64,000 nucleotides of DNA from Kitasatospora cinereorecta. Its GTDB lineage: Bacteria; Actinomycetota; Actinomycetes; Streptomycetales; Streptomycetaceae. Position 1 is the stretch's first letter. Each line of letters starts with the position of its first letter. Made by a program: the position numbers and the translations under genes. Shown here in pieces: positions 36,686 to 46,370 of this stretch. Under the pieces are notes generated by a model that had not been told where the DNA came from, did no database searches, and saw only the letters and a program-made list of their open reading frames with translations. The DNA is taken from positions 896,001 to 960,000 of the forward strand of contig NZ_JAMZDX010000001.1 of NCBI RefSeq assembly GCF_024172095.1. Direction: 5' to 3'.

Positions 36686-37600
36686 TCAGTTCACCGGTTC
36701 CGGGACCTTGGGGCGGTTCCCGTGGGCCTCGGTCTCGCTCTGGCCGAAGTAGGCGACACCGACCGCGCTGACCACGGCGAGGACGAAGCCGGTCACCGCG
36801 AGCCAGCCGAGGCCCGCGCGGGAGGAGTCGCCCAGCCACAGCACGCCGACGGCGCCCGGCACCACCGTCTCGCCGACCACCAGCGCCGCGGTCGCCGCGT
36901 TCACCGAGCCGATCTGCAGGGCCACCGTGTGCAGGTACATCCCGCCCAGGCCGCCGATCAGGATCGCGTACAGCGCCGGGTCGCCGACCAGCTGCGCCAG
37001 GTCGAAGGGCTGGACGCCGTCGAGGATCCGGACGCCGATGCCGAGCGCGCCGAAGCCGAGGCCGGAGAGCAGGCCCGCGACGATCGCACCGCTGCGCCCG
37101 AGCCGGCGGACCAGCAGGCTGCCGCCGGCGATCAGCACGACGGTCACGCCGAGCAGCCACCAGTGGAACGCCATCGGCGCGTGGTGTCCGCCCTCGGGGC
37201 CGGCTGCTGCGGCGAGCAGCACCAGCGCGCCGCACAGCACCCCGATGGAGACCCACTCCAGCCGCTTGAGCCGCAGCCCGAGCAGTTTGATGCTCAGCAC
37301 GGCGGTGATCACCAGGTTGGCGCTGATGATGGTCTGGGAGAGGAAGAGCGGCAGCAGCCGCGCGGCCAGCGCGCCGAGCATGAAGCCGACGAAGTCGAGC
37401 ACCGTACCCAGGATGAACTCCCAGGTCACCGCGGCCTTGGCGGTGGAGGCGAGGCTCGGGCCGCCGTGTTCGGTGGTGGCGGTCCCGGTGGATTCGGCGG
37501 CCTCCTGCCGGGCCGAGCGGCGGGCGCCGAGGGCTTGCAGCACCGAACCGGTGCCGTAGCAGGCGGACGCCGCGACGGCGGTGACGAGGCCGATGATCAC
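36686..37600 (-). CDS. DMT/EamA-type multi-pass membrane protein
   Basis: A 304-residue integral membrane protein with about nine or ten hydrophobic segments arranged like a drug/metabolite transporter. It begins VIIGLVTAVAASACYGTGSVLQ and includes AAVTWEFILGTVLDFVGFML and VIAGGSLLVRRLGRSG. The GTG at 37600 has GGAG seven bases upstream and puts the first membrane segment at the N-terminus. Open frame continues 62 codons further but is Pro/Arg-rich and unlike a protein. It is convergent with mutM. The substrate is unknown. Confidence 0.82.
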   Translation of the reverse strand: MIIGLVTAVAASACYGTGSVLQALGARRSARQEAAESTGTATTEHGGPSLASTAKAAVTWEFILGTVLDFVGFMLGALAARLLPLFLSQTIISANLVITAVLSIKLLGLRLKRLEWVSIGVLCGALVLLAAAAGPEGGHHAPMAFHWWLLGVTVVLIAGGSLLVRRLGRSGAIVAGLLSGLGFGALGIGVRILDGVQPFDLAQLVGDPALYAILIGGLGGMYLHTVALQIGSVNAATAALVVGETVVPGAVGVLWLGDSSRAGLGWLAVTGFVLAVVSAVGVAYFGQSETEAHGNRPKVPEPVN

Positions 37601-37833
37601 CAGGAAGCTCCGAATCGGTGGCAGAGGGGGCCGGCACAGGGACGGGCTGAGGGGCCGGGCAGGCACCACTATGCCCTCTCCGGGCACCGGCGGCGGACGG
37701 CGAGTGGGGGTTCCGGCCGGTCGGCGGGGTCGGGATCCGCCTGCGGTACGGGGTGGGATCATCCCGGGGTAGGGGTCCGGATCCACCCGGGGTAGCAGCC
37801 GCGTGCCCCCGGCGGACCGGTACCTTCTCTGAT

Positions 37834-39219
37834 ATGAGAACTGCTATCCGCCGCCCCGCGGCCACCGTGCCGCTCGCCGTGCTGGCGGCACTGCTGGGGC
37901 TGCTCCTGCTCCTCGCCGCGCCCGCGCGGGCCGCGGGCGGGATCGACGCGGCCGCGACGACCCTGAAGCAGGGCCAGGTCTACGTCGATCCGGCGATGAC
38001 CGGCCGCTTCTCCGCGGCCCAGGCGGCGGACCTCACCAAGAAGCTGAACAAGGCGGACAAGCCGATCTTCGTCGCCGTCCTGCCGGACAGCAACGAGTAC
38101 CCGCGCACGACCGTCGCCAAGGACCTGCGGACCAAGGTCGGCATCGTCGGCGTGTACGCGATCTGGCGCGGCAACGAGTTCAAGGCGTTCTCCGACGCCA
38201 AGGCGCTGCGGCCGTCGTCCACGGACAACATCGCCGGCGCGGCCCTGCGCTCGCACCCCGGCGACATCAACGGCACCCTCAACGACTTCGTCGACCAGGC
38301 CGCCAAGCAGACCAAGGGCGAGGGCGTGAACGGCGGGGGAGTCTCCGTCGCCGCGATCGTGATCCCGGTGGTGCTGCTGGCACTGGTCGGCGGCGGTGTG
38401 TTCCTGCTGTTCCGCCGCGCGAAGAAGCGCAAGGAGGAGAAGGTCCGGGCCGAGCTGGCGCAGCTGCGCACCGTGGTCGACGAGGACATCACCGCCTTCG
38501 GCGAGGAGCTCGACCGGCTGGACTTCAACCCCGGCGCCGGCGACGCGGACGACGCCCAGCGCGCCGACTACACCCGCGCGCTGGACGCGTACGACCGCGC
38601 CAAGCGGTCCATGGACGAGGCCAAGCGTCCCGAGGACGTCAAGCCGGTGACCGAGGCACTGGAGGACGGCCGGTTCGCGCTGGCCACCCTGGCGGCCCGC
38701 CGGGACAAGCGGCCGCTGCCCGAGCGCCGGGTGCCGTGCTTCTTCGACCCGCGGCACGGGCCCTCGGTGCGCGACGTGGAGTTCGCGCCGATGGGCGGCG
38801 CGGTGCGCACCGTCCCGGCGTGCGCCGACGACGCGGACCGCCTCGCCACCGGCCAGGACCCGCACATCCGCACGGTGCAGACCGACCACGGCCACGAGCC
38901 GTACTGGAACGCCGGCCCGGCGTACAGCCCGTGGGCGGGCGGCTACTTCGGCGGCGGGATCCTGCCCGGCCTGGTGGTCGGCACCGTGCTCGGCTCGGCG
39001 CTGTCCACGCCGAGCTACGCGTACGCCGCCGGCGGTGGCTACGGCGACTACGGCCACCACCACGGCGACCACGGCGTCTGGGACGCCAACGGCGGCGCGG
39101 ACGCCGGCGAGTACTCGGGCGGGGACTTCAACGCGTCCGACTTCGGCAGCTTCGACGGCGGCGGCTTCGACTCCGGTGGTTTCGACGGCGGCGGTGGCGG
39201 CGACTTCGGCGGCTTCTGA
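37834..39219 (+). CDS. TPM-like secreted/membrane protein with Gly-rich C-terminus
   Basis: A 461-residue protein. A signal peptide ends around residue 34 ([12 protein letters not shown]). An extracytoplasmic domain resembles TPM/Repair_PSII-type modules ([21 protein letters not shown]). A membrane segment near residues 197-219 ([20 protein letters not shown]) is followed by RRAKKRK and a helical cytoplasmic domain. The last 70 residues are Gly/Ser/Phe/Asp-rich ([14 protein letters not shown]). The ATG at 37834 follows a weak ribosome site. It resembles the YgcG/TPM proteins with glycine tails. Function unknown. Confidence 0.82.
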   Translation: MRTAIRRPAATVPLAVLAALLGLLLLLAAPARAAGGIDAAATTLKQGQVYVDPAMTGRFSAAQAADLTKKLNKADKPIFVAVLPDSNEYPRTTVAKDLRTKVGIVGVYAIWRGNEFKAFSDAKALRPSSTDNIAGAALRSHPGDINGTLNDFVDQAAKQTKGEGVNGGGVSVAAIVIPVVLLALVGGGVFLLFRRAKKRKEEKVRAELAQLRTVVDEDITAFGEELDRLDFNPGAGDADDAQRADYTRALDAYDRAKRSMDEAKRPEDVKPVTEALEDGRFALATLAARRDKRPLPERRVPCFFDPRHGPSVRDVEFAPMGGAVRTVPACADDADRLATGQDPHIRTVQTDHGHEPYWNAGPAYSPWAGGYFGGGILPGLVVGTVLGSALSTPSYAYAAGGGYGDYGHHHGDHGVWDANGGADAGEYSGGDFNASDFGSFDGGGFDSGGFDGGGGGDFGGF

Positions 39220-39482
39220 GCCTGATCCTGATCCGCCCGGCACGCGCTGTGCGGCACGGCCCCCGGTCCCCAGCGGACCGGGGGCCGCGCCGTTTCCGTC
39301 CGGGCCGGCCGTGGCAGGCTGGTGCGGTGACCGTCGAACCCGCCGAGCGCTCCGCCGACCTGCCGCCCGACCCGTTCCCGGCCCTGCCGACCGCCACGCC
39401 CTCCGACGGTGTGCGGAGGGTCGGTGGAAGCCGCGTGAAGCCGGCGCCGTTCGCGCTCTGGATGCCCGACTATGGTCGAGAC

Positions 39483-39776
39483 ATGCAAGGTCGCGACGGT
39501 CTGCAGCCCGTCCGCGCCACCATCTGGGTGCGCGGACGCGTCCAACAGGTCGGCTTCCGCTGGTGGACCAGGGCCCGTGCCCTGGAGATCGGGCTCAACG
39601 GCTACACGAGCAACCTCGGCGACGGCCGGGTGCAGGTGGTGGCCGAGGGGCTGCACGGCGAGTGCGAGCAACTGCTGGCACTGCTGCGCGGTCCCGACAC
39701 GCCCGGCCGCGTCACCGGCGTCACCGAGATCTGGTCGGCGACGGGCGAGGGGTACGACGGATTCGCGATCCGATGA
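39483..39776 (+). CDS. acyP: Acylphosphatase
   Basis: A 97-residue acylphosphatase hydrolysing carboxyl-phosphate bonds. The catalytic Arg is in [11 protein letters not shown] and the catalytic Asn in [15 protein letters not shown]. The start is placed at the ATG at 39483 ([10 protein letters not shown]). An in-frame ATG at 39462 is also possible, as neither has a strong ribosome site. It is followed by a hairpin at 39784. Confidence 0.93.
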   Translation: MQGRDGLQPVRATIWVRGRVQQVGFRWWTRARALEIGLNGYTSNLGDGRVQVVAEGLHGECEQLLALLRGPDTPGRVTGVTEIWSATGEGYDGFAIR

Positions 39777-40169
39777 ACACACCGCAGTTGCCGGTAGGAG
39801 GAGAGCCTCCCGGCAACTGCCGGTGTCATGCGGTTGCCATTCGGGCAGACTCGTGGTTGACTCCGCAAGCGTAGTGATCCTTTCGATCCCTCCGCCCCGA
39901 CCCGTGGCGTGTCGATCCCGCCATGCAGGTGACAGGGGGGCGGTAGCGTGCGGTGATCGTGTTGACCCGTAGGGTCTTTGGTGAGACGCTTGAAGCCCGC
40001 GCACAGGTCTGCGTTTATGCCGACGGGGTCATGCCGTATGGGCCCAGCTCATCGCGGCTGTCCCGGAGTGCCCAGCCAGCACGTCCGGCGGCGTGGACGC
40101 GTGCGCATCCCTTCCCCCAAGACCCATACCGTACACGGTTCGGTCACTCAGCGTGGAGGACCATACATC
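39777..40169. other. Intergenic region before the small coiled-coil gene
   Basis: These 393 bases contain the acyP terminator hairpin at 39784-39820 and otherwise no supported gene. The 200 bases before 40170 should hold the promoter of the coiled-coil gene, but I see no clear -35/-10 pair. Confidence 0.6.
39784..39820 (+). terminator. Terminator after acyP
   Basis: GCAGTTGCCGG and CCGGCAACTGC form an 11-bp perfect stem eight bases after the stop, with a 15-base loop containing GGAGG. Confidence 0.7.
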
Positions 40170-40373
40170 ATGGCAAAGGCGCTTCTCGGGTACGTCGGCG
40201 GCCCCGACCCGCGAATGCTCTCCGAGATGCGACGGCTGCAGCAGCGCGTCCTGGACCTGGAGAAGGAGCTCATGAAGCTCCAGGCCGAGAACGACGCTCT
40301 CACCGCTGTCGCTGACGAGCACTCGCTGCTCAACAGCATCGACCTGGACCAGCGGGAGCCGGCCCTCACCTGA
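40170..40373 (+). CDS. Small coiled-coil protein
   Basis: A 67-residue protein. A conserved-looking lead (MAKALLGYVGGPDPRMLSEM) is followed by an amphipathic coiled coil with leucines in heptad spacing (LQQRVLDLEKELMKLQAEND). No catalytic site is present. GGAGG lies ten bases before the ATG. It is 250 bases upstream of smc with a terminator hairpin between them, so it is a separate transcript. From memory, close relatives occur across streptomycetes. The function is not known. Confidence 0.85.
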   Translation: MAKALLGYVGGPDPRMLSEMRRLQQRVLDLEKELMKLQAENDALTAVADEHSLLNSIDLDQREPALT

Positions 40374-40439
40374 TACCGCGATCCTCACCGATCGACGCTG
40401 TTGCGCACAAGAGCTTCCCCACAAGGGATGGCAGCTTGC

Positions 40440-40465
40440 AAGGGACGTCCCGGGTGACGTCCCTT
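40440..40465 (+). terminator. Terminator after the small coiled-coil gene
   Basis: AAGGGACGTC, loop CCGGGT and GACGTCCCTT form a ten-bp perfect stem between this gene and smc. Confidence 0.7.
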
Positions 40466-40623
40466 CGTCGCATCCGAAGCCCTTTGCCGAGGCCGTTCGG
40501 ACTGTTCGGACCTCGGCGCGGTGGCCCCTTCCGGCGTGGACAGGGCCACCACCGCGTCCACCGCCACCTGGCCGGATACAGTCGCCAGCGGGACCGGTAG
40601 TCGCGGCGGAGGAGGACGGGCGC

Positions 40624-43600
40624 GTGCACCTGAAGAGTCTGACGCTGCGCGGATTCAAGTCCTTCGCCTCCGCCACCACGCTGCGCTTCGAACCCGGCAT
40701 CACCTGCGTCGTCGGTCCCAACGGCTCCGGCAAGTCCAATGTCGTCGACGCCCTCTCCTGGGTCATGGGGGAGCAGGGCGCCAAGTCGCTGCGCGGCGGC
40801 AAGATGGAGGACGTCATCTTCGCCGGTACCAGCGGACGCGCTCCGCTCGGCCGTGCCGAGGTCAGCCTCACCATCGACAACACCGACGGCGCGCTGCCCA
40901 TCGACTACTCCGAAGTCACCATCACCCGGACCATGTTCCGCAACGGCGGCAGCGAGTACGCCCTCAACGGCACCACCTGCCGCCTGCTCGACATCCAGGA
41001 ACTGCTCTCCGACTCCGGCATCGGCCGCGAGATGCACGTCATCGTCGGCCAGGGTCAACTCGACTCCGTCCTCCACGCCGACCCCATGGGACGCCGCGCC
41101 TTCATCGAGGAGGCGGCCGGCGTCCTCAAGCACCGCAAGCGCAAGGAGAAGGCGCTGCGCAAGCTGGACGCGATGCAGGGAAACCTCAACCGCGTCCAGG
41201 ACCTCGTCGCCGAACTGCGCCGCCAGCTCGGCCCGTTGGGACGCCAGGCCAAGATCGCCCGGCGGGCCGCCGGGATCCAGGCCGAACTGCGCGACGCCCG
41301 GCTGCGGCTGCTCGCCGACGACCTGCTGGTGCTGCGCCGGGCCGTCGAGGCCGAGGTCGCCGACGAACTGGCGCTCAAGCTGCGCCGCACCACCGTCGAG
41401 CAGGAGCTCGCCAAGGCGATCCAGCGCGAAGCCGTACTGGAGGCCCAGGTCGAACAGCTCGGACCGCAGCTGGAAGCCGCCCGGCAGACCTGGTACCGGC
41501 TCTCCTCGCTCGCCGAGCGCACCCGCGGCACCGTCGGCCTCGCCGAGGCCCGGGTCCGCTCCGCGGCCGGCGTCGGCCAGGCCGAGGAGCGGCGCGGCCG
41601 CGACCCCGAGGAGCTGGAACGCGAGGCCGAGCGCGTCCGCGAGGAGGAGGCCACCCTCGCCGAGGCGCTGGAGGAGGCGCAGTACGCGCTGGCCGAGGCC
41701 GTCGAGTCGCGCGGCGACCTGGAACGCGCCCTCACCGCCGAGGAGACCCGGCTCAAGGCCGCCGCCCGGGCCATCGCGGACCGCCGGGAGGGACTCGCCC
41801 GCCTGCAGGGGCAGGCCGCTGCCGCCCGGTCCAAGGCGTCCAGTGCCGAGGCGGAGATCGGCCGGCTCGCCCTCGCCCGCGACGAGGCCGTCGCCCGGGC
41901 CGCGGCCGCCGAGGCCGAGTACGCCGAACTCCGGGAGCACTCCGACGGTCTGGCCGCCGGCGACGAGGAACTGGAGCACGCCCACGACCGGGCCCGGGCC
42001 GCCCTCGCCGACGCCGAACGCGAACTCGCCGCCGTCCGGGACGCGGCAGGCGCCGCCGAGCGGGAGCGCGCGGCGCTCACCGCACGCCACGAGACGCTGG
42101 CCCTCGGGCTGCGACGCAAGGACGGCAGCGGCACGCTGCTCGGCGGCGGCGGCGGAGACGGCGACGACGACGAACGGCCGGTCGGGGTGCTCGGCGCCGC
42201 CGCCGAACTGCTCTCCGTCCAGCCCGGGTACGAGCTCGCCGTCGCGGCGGCGCTCGGCGCGGCGGCGGACGCGGTCGTGGTCGACGGGGTGGGAGCGGCG
42301 GCGCAGGCCCTGCGACTGCTGCGCAAGCTGGACGCGGGACGGGCGGCCCTGCTGATCGCCACTCCGGGCGACGACGACGGCCACCAGGGGGCGGCCCAGG
42401 ACGTTCGGGCGGCCCAGGAGGTTCACACGCCCCTGCCGGCTTCGCTCCTGGTCTCGGGCCGCGCAGGCGTCGCCCAGGCCGCCAGGGTGCTGCTGGCCGG
42501 GGCGTGGGTGGTGCCCGATCTCGGCGCGGCGGCCGAACTGCTGGCCTCGCAGCCGGACGCCACCGCCGTCACCCTGGACGGCGACGTGCTGTCGCGGAGC
42601 TTCGCCCAGGGCGGCTCGGCCGGCGCCCCCAGCCTGCTGGAGACCCAGGCCGCGGTCACCGAGGCCGCTCACCGGATCGATGAACTCGACGTACGGTGCG
42701 CCGACTTGGCGGAGCAGCTGGCCGAGCGGACGGAGCGCCGCCGGGAGTTGGCCGCCGAGCTGGAGCAGTTGGCCGCCGAGCGGCGGCGCGGCGAGAAGGA
42801 GCGGGCCGACCTGGCCGGTGCGCTGGGTCGCTCGGGCGGCCAGGCGCGGGCCGCCGCCGGTGAGGCGGAACGGTTGTCCACCGCCGTGGCGAAGGCCGAG
42901 CAGGGGCTCGCCGAGGCCCGGGAGGCCGCCGAGGAACTCGCCGAACGGCTGCTGGTGGCCGAGGAGTCGGCCGACTCCGGGGAGGACGAGCCGGACGGCG
43001 CCGAGCGTGACCGGCTGGCCGCCGCCGGATCGGCCGCCCGGCAGGCGGAGATGGAGGCGCGGCTGGCCGTGCGCACCCACGAGGAGCGGGTCCGCGGTCT
43101 GGCCGGCCGGGCGGACCAGCTCGACCGGGCGGCCCGCGCCGAGCGCGACGCCCGGGCCCGGGCCGCCGAGCGCCGCGAACGCGCCCGCCGGGAGGCGGCG
43201 GTGGCGTCCGCGGTCGCCGCCGGCGCCCGGCAGTTGCTGAGCCGGATCGAGGAGTCGCTGACCACCGCCGAGGCCGAGCGCGCCGAGGTCGAGCAGCTGC
43301 GCGGCGAGCGTGAGACCGAGCTGCGCTCCTTCCGCGAGTACGGTCGCGAACTCAAGTCGGAACTCGACAAGTTGGTCGACGCGAGCCACCGGGACGAGGT
43401 GCTGCGGGCGGAGAAGCGGCTGCGGATCGAGCAGCTGGAGGCCCGTGCGCTGGAGGAGTTCGGCATCGAGGGCGGCGAACTGCTGGCCACGTACGGACCC
43501 GACCAGCTCGTCCCGCCACCGCTGCCGGAGGAGGGCGAGGAGCCGGGTGAGCCGCGGCCGTACGTCCGGGCCGAGCAGGAGAAGCGGCTGAAGGCGGCCG

Positions 43601-44259
43601 AGCGGGCGTACCAGCAGCTGGGCAAGGTCAACCCGCTGGCGCTGGAGGAGTTCGCGGCGCTGGAGGAGCGGCACCGCTTCCTCGGCGAGCAGTTGGACGA
43701 CCTCAAGAAGAGCCGCCGCGACCTGATGGACATCGTCCGGGACGTCGACGCCCGGGTGGAACAGCTCTTCACCGCGGCGTACCACGACACCGCGGCGCAG
43801 TTCGAGGGCGTCTTCTCCCGGCTCTTCCCGGGCGGCGAGGGGCGGCTGGTGCTGACCGACCCGGAGTCCATGCTGACCACCGGCGTCGAGGTGGAGGCGC
43901 GGCCGCCCGGCAAGAAGGTGAAGCGGCTGTCCCTGCTGTCGGGCGGCGAGCGCTCGCTGACCGCGGTCGCCCTGCTGGTGTCGATCTTCAAGGCGCGCCC
44001 CAGCCCGTTCTACGTGATGGACGAGGTGGAGGCGGCGCTGGACGAGACCAACCTGCGCCGACTGATCGCGATCATGGAGGAGCTCCGGGCGAGCTCCCAG
44101 CTGATCGTGATCACCCACCAGAAGCTCACCATGGAGTCGGCCGACGCCCTCTACGGCGTCACCATGAAGGGCGACGGCATCTCCCAGGTGATCAGCCAGC
44201 GCCTGCGCGACGAACACCGTGAACGGAAACCGGCCGAACGCGGGCCTGTCGAAGCCTGA
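40624..44259 (+). CDS. smc: Chromosome segregation protein SMC
   Basis: A 1211-residue SMC ATPase that forms the condensin core with ScpA/ScpB. Walker A GPNGSGKS is at residues 31-38 and the N-terminus is MHLKSLTLRGFKSF. Long coiled coils flank a hinge around residues 510-680. The C-terminal ABC signature LSGGERSLTAVALL and Walker B FYVMDEVEAALDETN lie beyond residue 1100. The hinge carries a short Gly/Asp-rich insertion (GGGGGDGDDDERP). The GTG at 40624 has GGAGGAGGACGG upstream. It lies 35 bases from ftsY. Confidence 0.98.
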   Translation: MHLKSLTLRGFKSFASATTLRFEPGITCVVGPNGSGKSNVVDALSWVMGEQGAKSLRGGKMEDVIFAGTSGRAPLGRAEVSLTIDNTDGALPIDYSEVTITRTMFRNGGSEYALNGTTCRLLDIQELLSDSGIGREMHVIVGQGQLDSVLHADPMGRRAFIEEAAGVLKHRKRKEKALRKLDAMQGNLNRVQDLVAELRRQLGPLGRQAKIARRAAGIQAELRDARLRLLADDLLVLRRAVEAEVADELALKLRRTTVEQELAKAIQREAVLEAQVEQLGPQLEAARQTWYRLSSLAERTRGTVGLAEARVRSAAGVGQAEERRGRDPEELEREAERVREEEATLAEALEEAQYALAEAVESRGDLERALTAEETRLKAAARAIADRREGLARLQGQAAAARSKASSAEAEIGRLALARDEAVARAAAAEAEYAELREHSDGLAAGDEELEHAHDRARAALADAERELAAVRDAAGAAERERAALTARHETLALGLRRKDGSGTLLGGGGGDGDDDERPVGVLGAAAELLSVQPGYELAVAAALGAAADAVVVDGVGAAAQALRLLRKLDAGRAALLIATPGDDDGHQGAAQDVRAAQEVHTPLPASLLVSGRAGVAQAARVLLAGAWVVPDLGAAAELLASQPDATAVTLDGDVLSRSFAQGGSAGAPSLLETQAAVTEAAHRIDELDVRCADLAEQLAERTERRRELAAELEQLAAERRRGEKERADLAGALGRSGGQARAAAGEAERLSTAVAKAEQGLAEAREAAEELAERLLVAEESADSGEDEPDGAERDRLAAAGSAARQAEMEARLAVRTHEERVRGLAGRADQLDRAARAERDARARAAERRERARREAAVASAVAAGARQLLSRIEESLTTAEAERAEVEQLRGERETELRSFREYGRELKSELDKLVDASHRDEVLRAEKRLRIEQLEARALEEFGIEGGELLATYGPDQLVPPPLPEEGEEPGEPRPYVRAEQEKRLKAAERAYQQLGKVNPLALEEFAALEERHRFLGEQLDDLKKSRRDLMDIVRDVDARVEQLFTAAYHDTAAQFEGVFSRLFPGGEGRLVLTDPESMLTTGVEVEARPPGKKVKRLSLLSGGERSLTAVALLVSIFKARPSPFYVMDEVEAALDETNLRRLIAIMEELRASSQLIVITHQKLTMESADALYGVTMKGDGISQVISQRLRDEHRERKPAERGPVEA

Positions 44260-44294
44260 GCACCGCGGCACCCCTAAGTGATACTGGACGGGTT

Positions 44295-45554
44295 ATGGAA
44301 TACGTGATCCTTGCCGTAGTCATCGCTGTGGTCGCCGTCGGCGCGATCGCGGGTTTCGTCGTCACCGGCAAACGACGCAAGCAGCTGCCCCCGCCGACGC
44401 AGACCCCGGTCGTCACGCCGCCGTCCGCCCAGGCCGAGACCAAGGCGCCGCCGAAGGTGGCGGAGGAGGGCGCGGCTCCGCCGACGCAGGCTCCGGCCGA
44501 GACCGCCACCGCCCCGGCCGGCGCGCCGGCGGCCGAGGAGACCGCTGCCGCCCCGGCCGAGGACGCCACCGCGGCCCCGGCCGAGGAGCTGGTGGTCGAG
44601 GAGGCCGAGGTCGCGCCCGCGATCGAGGTCCCCGAGCCGACCGCCGGCCGGCTGGTGCGGCTGCGTTCGCGCCTGTCGCGCTCGCAGAGCACCCTCGGCA
44701 AGGGTCTGCTGACCCTGCTCTCCCGGGACCGCCTCGACGAGGACACCTGGGAGGAGATCGAGGACACCCTGCTGACCTCGGACATCGGCGTCGCCGCCAC
44801 CCAGGAGCTGGTGGACAACCTCCGTACCCGGGTCAAGGTGCTCGGCACCCGCACCCCGGACGAGCTGCGCGGCCTGCTCCGTGAGGAGCTGATCACCCTG
44901 ATCGGCCCCGACTCCGACCGCACCGTGCGCTCGACCAAGCACGAGGAGGGCCCGGCGGTCGTCCTGGTCGTCGGCGTGAACGGCGTCGGCAAGACCACCA
45001 CCACCGGCAAGCTGGCCCGCGTCCTGGTCGCCGACGGCCGCCGGGTGGTGCTCGGCGCGGCCGACACCTTCCGTGCCGCCGCCGCCGACCAGCTGCAGAC
45101 CTGGGGCGAGCGGGTCGGCGCGCACACCGTGCGCGGCCCGGAGGGCGGCGACCCCGCCTCGGTCGCGTTCGACGCGGTCAAGGAGGGCATCGCCGAGGGC
45201 GTGGACACCGTGCTGGTGGACACCGCCGGCCGACTGCACACCAAGACCGGCCTGATGGACGAGCTGGGCAAGGTCAAGCGGGTCGTGGAGAAGCACGGCC
45301 CGGTGGACGAGGTGCTGCTCGTCCTGGACGCCACCACCGGTCAGAACGGGCTGGTCCAGGCCCGGGTGTTCGCCGAGGTGGTCGACATCACCGGCATCGT
45401 GCTCACCAAGCTCGACGGCACCGCGAAGGGCGGCATCGTGGTCTCGGTGCAGCGGGAGCTGGGCGTGCCGGTCAAGCTGATCGGGCTCGGCGAGGGCGCG
45501 GACGACCTGGCGCCGTTCGAGCCGGGGGCGTTCGTAGACGCACTCCTCGGCTGA
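44295..45554 (+). CDS. ftsY: Signal recognition particle receptor FtsY
   Basis: A 419-residue SRP receptor GTPase. A single N-terminal membrane segment (about residues 4-23) is followed by an Ala/Pro/Glu-rich acidic linker to about 115, the N domain, and the G domain with GVNGVGKTTT (227-236), DTAGRLHTK and TKLDGTAKGG. It pairs with Ffh, encoded at 53112. The ATG at 44295 starts directly in the anchor. The acidic linker is longer than in minimal FtsY forms. Confidence 0.97.
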   Translation: MEYVILAVVIAVVAVGAIAGFVVTGKRRKQLPPPTQTPVVTPPSAQAETKAPPKVAEEGAAPPTQAPAETATAPAGAPAAEETAAAPAEDATAAPAEELVVEEAEVAPAIEVPEPTAGRLVRLRSRLSRSQSTLGKGLLTLLSRDRLDEDTWEEIEDTLLTSDIGVAATQELVDNLRTRVKVLGTRTPDELRGLLREELITLIGPDSDRTVRSTKHEEGPAVVLVVGVNGVGKTTTTGKLARVLVADGRRVVLGAADTFRAAAADQLQTWGERVGAHTVRGPEGGDPASVAFDAVKEGIAEGVDTVLVDTAGRLHTKTGLMDELGKVKRVVEKHGPVDEVLLVLDATTGQNGLVQARVFAEVVDITGIVLTKLDGTAKGGIVVSVQRELGVPVKLIGLGEGADDLAPFEPGAFVDALLG

Positions 45555-45565
45555 CGTGAACCACT

Positions 45566-45670
45566 AGGGGCGCGAGGAACTGCGCGACCAGCCATTTGCT
45601 CACGTAGAGCGGTGGCTGGGCGCGCAGTTCTCCCCCAGCCTTCGGCCGGGAGGTGCCCCCACGCGCCCCT
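45566..45670. repeat. Palindromic repeat copy D, interrupted by a CCCCCAGCC element
   Basis: The left arm AGGGGCGCGAGGAACTGCGC, continuing into GACCAGCCA, should pair with one uninterrupted right arm as in copy B. Here the right arm is split: CGCGCAGTTC, then 31 foreign bases at 45631-45661 (TCCCCCAGCC, TTCGGCCGGG and a CCCCCA end), then CGCGCCCCT. The inserted segment is itself palindromic and related to the element at 33642. The locus lies between the convergent ftsY and primase-like genes. Confidence 0.82.
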
Positions 45671-45683
45671 TCTGTGGTTGCCC

Positions 45684-46370
45684 TCACCCCGCGAAGGAAG
45701 GTGTCCGCTCGCGGGTGCGGTGGCAGGCGTACGCCAGGGTGCCGAGCAGGAGGCGGGCCTCGGGGGGACACGCCGCGCTCTCCCGACAGGGACGGCGCAG
45801 CCACCGCATCGCCCCCAGCCCGGCCAGCGCCACGGGCGGCGCGGCCACGTAGCTGCCGACGCCGTGGCAGGCGAGGTCGAGCGAGGCGTCGTCCCAGCCC
45901 ATCCGGTAGAGCAGGTCGGGCAGCCGCTGGGCGGTGCCGGGGGCGACGAAGAACAGCAGCCGCCCGGCGGGGGAGGCCAGCACCGGGCCGACCTGGGTGC
46001 CCATCCGCTCCAGCCGCACCAGGGCCTGGAGCCCGGGCTGGGAGGGCACGTCCAGCACGTCGAAGTGGATGCCGGCGGGCAGCAGCAGCGGCCGGTCGGC
46101 GGCGCACAGGGTGCGCAGCTCGTGCACGGCCGTGCCGGGGCCGGCGATCGGGCCGACCGCGCCGTGCAGGCCGGGCGCGGCGCAGTGGGTGGCGATGCAG
46201 TCGCAGCCGCCGCCGGTGCGCGTCGGCGGGCCGCCGGCGGTGACGGACCAGCCCCAGCGGCCGGTGTACTCGGTGGCCGCCTGGAGCGCGGTGGGCCGGG
46301 TACGGCGGCGCGCGCCGAGCGGTGCGAGCCGCAGGGTGCCGAGCCGGAGATCGCCGAACAGGTTGTCCAT
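45684..46370 (-). CDS. Bifunctional primase/polymerase-like (prim-pol) domain protein
   Basis: A 228-residue protein resembling a stand-alone N-terminal prim-pol domain: LQAATEYTGRWGWSVTAGGPP near the start, then CDCIATHCAAPG, LLPAGIHFDVLDVP and LLFFVAPGT. The FDVLDVP element fits the place of the catalytic acidic pair but has only Asp residues in D-x-x-D spacing, so activity is uncertain. No helicase domain follows. The ATG at 46370 has GGGGGAGGC upstream. It is divergent from nsdA, an arrangement conserved, from memory, in streptomycetes. Confidence 0.8.
   Translation of the reverse strand: MDNLFGDLRLGTLRLAPLGARRRTRPTALQAATEYTGRWGWSVTAGGPPTRTGGGCDCIATHCAAPGLHGAVGPIAGPGTAVHELRTLCAADRPLLLPAGIHFDVLDVPSQPGLQALVRLERMGTQVGPVLASPAGRLLFFVAPGTAQRLPDLLYRMGWDDASLDLACHGVGSYVAAPPVALAGLGAMRWLRRPCRESAACPPEARLLLGTLAYACHRTRERTPSFAG

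Noticed and set aside
40366..44271. 1300-codon open frame on the minus strand over smc
   Set aside because: The plus strand encodes unmistakable SMC with Walker A, signature and Walker B motifs. The antisense frame has no recognisable domain.
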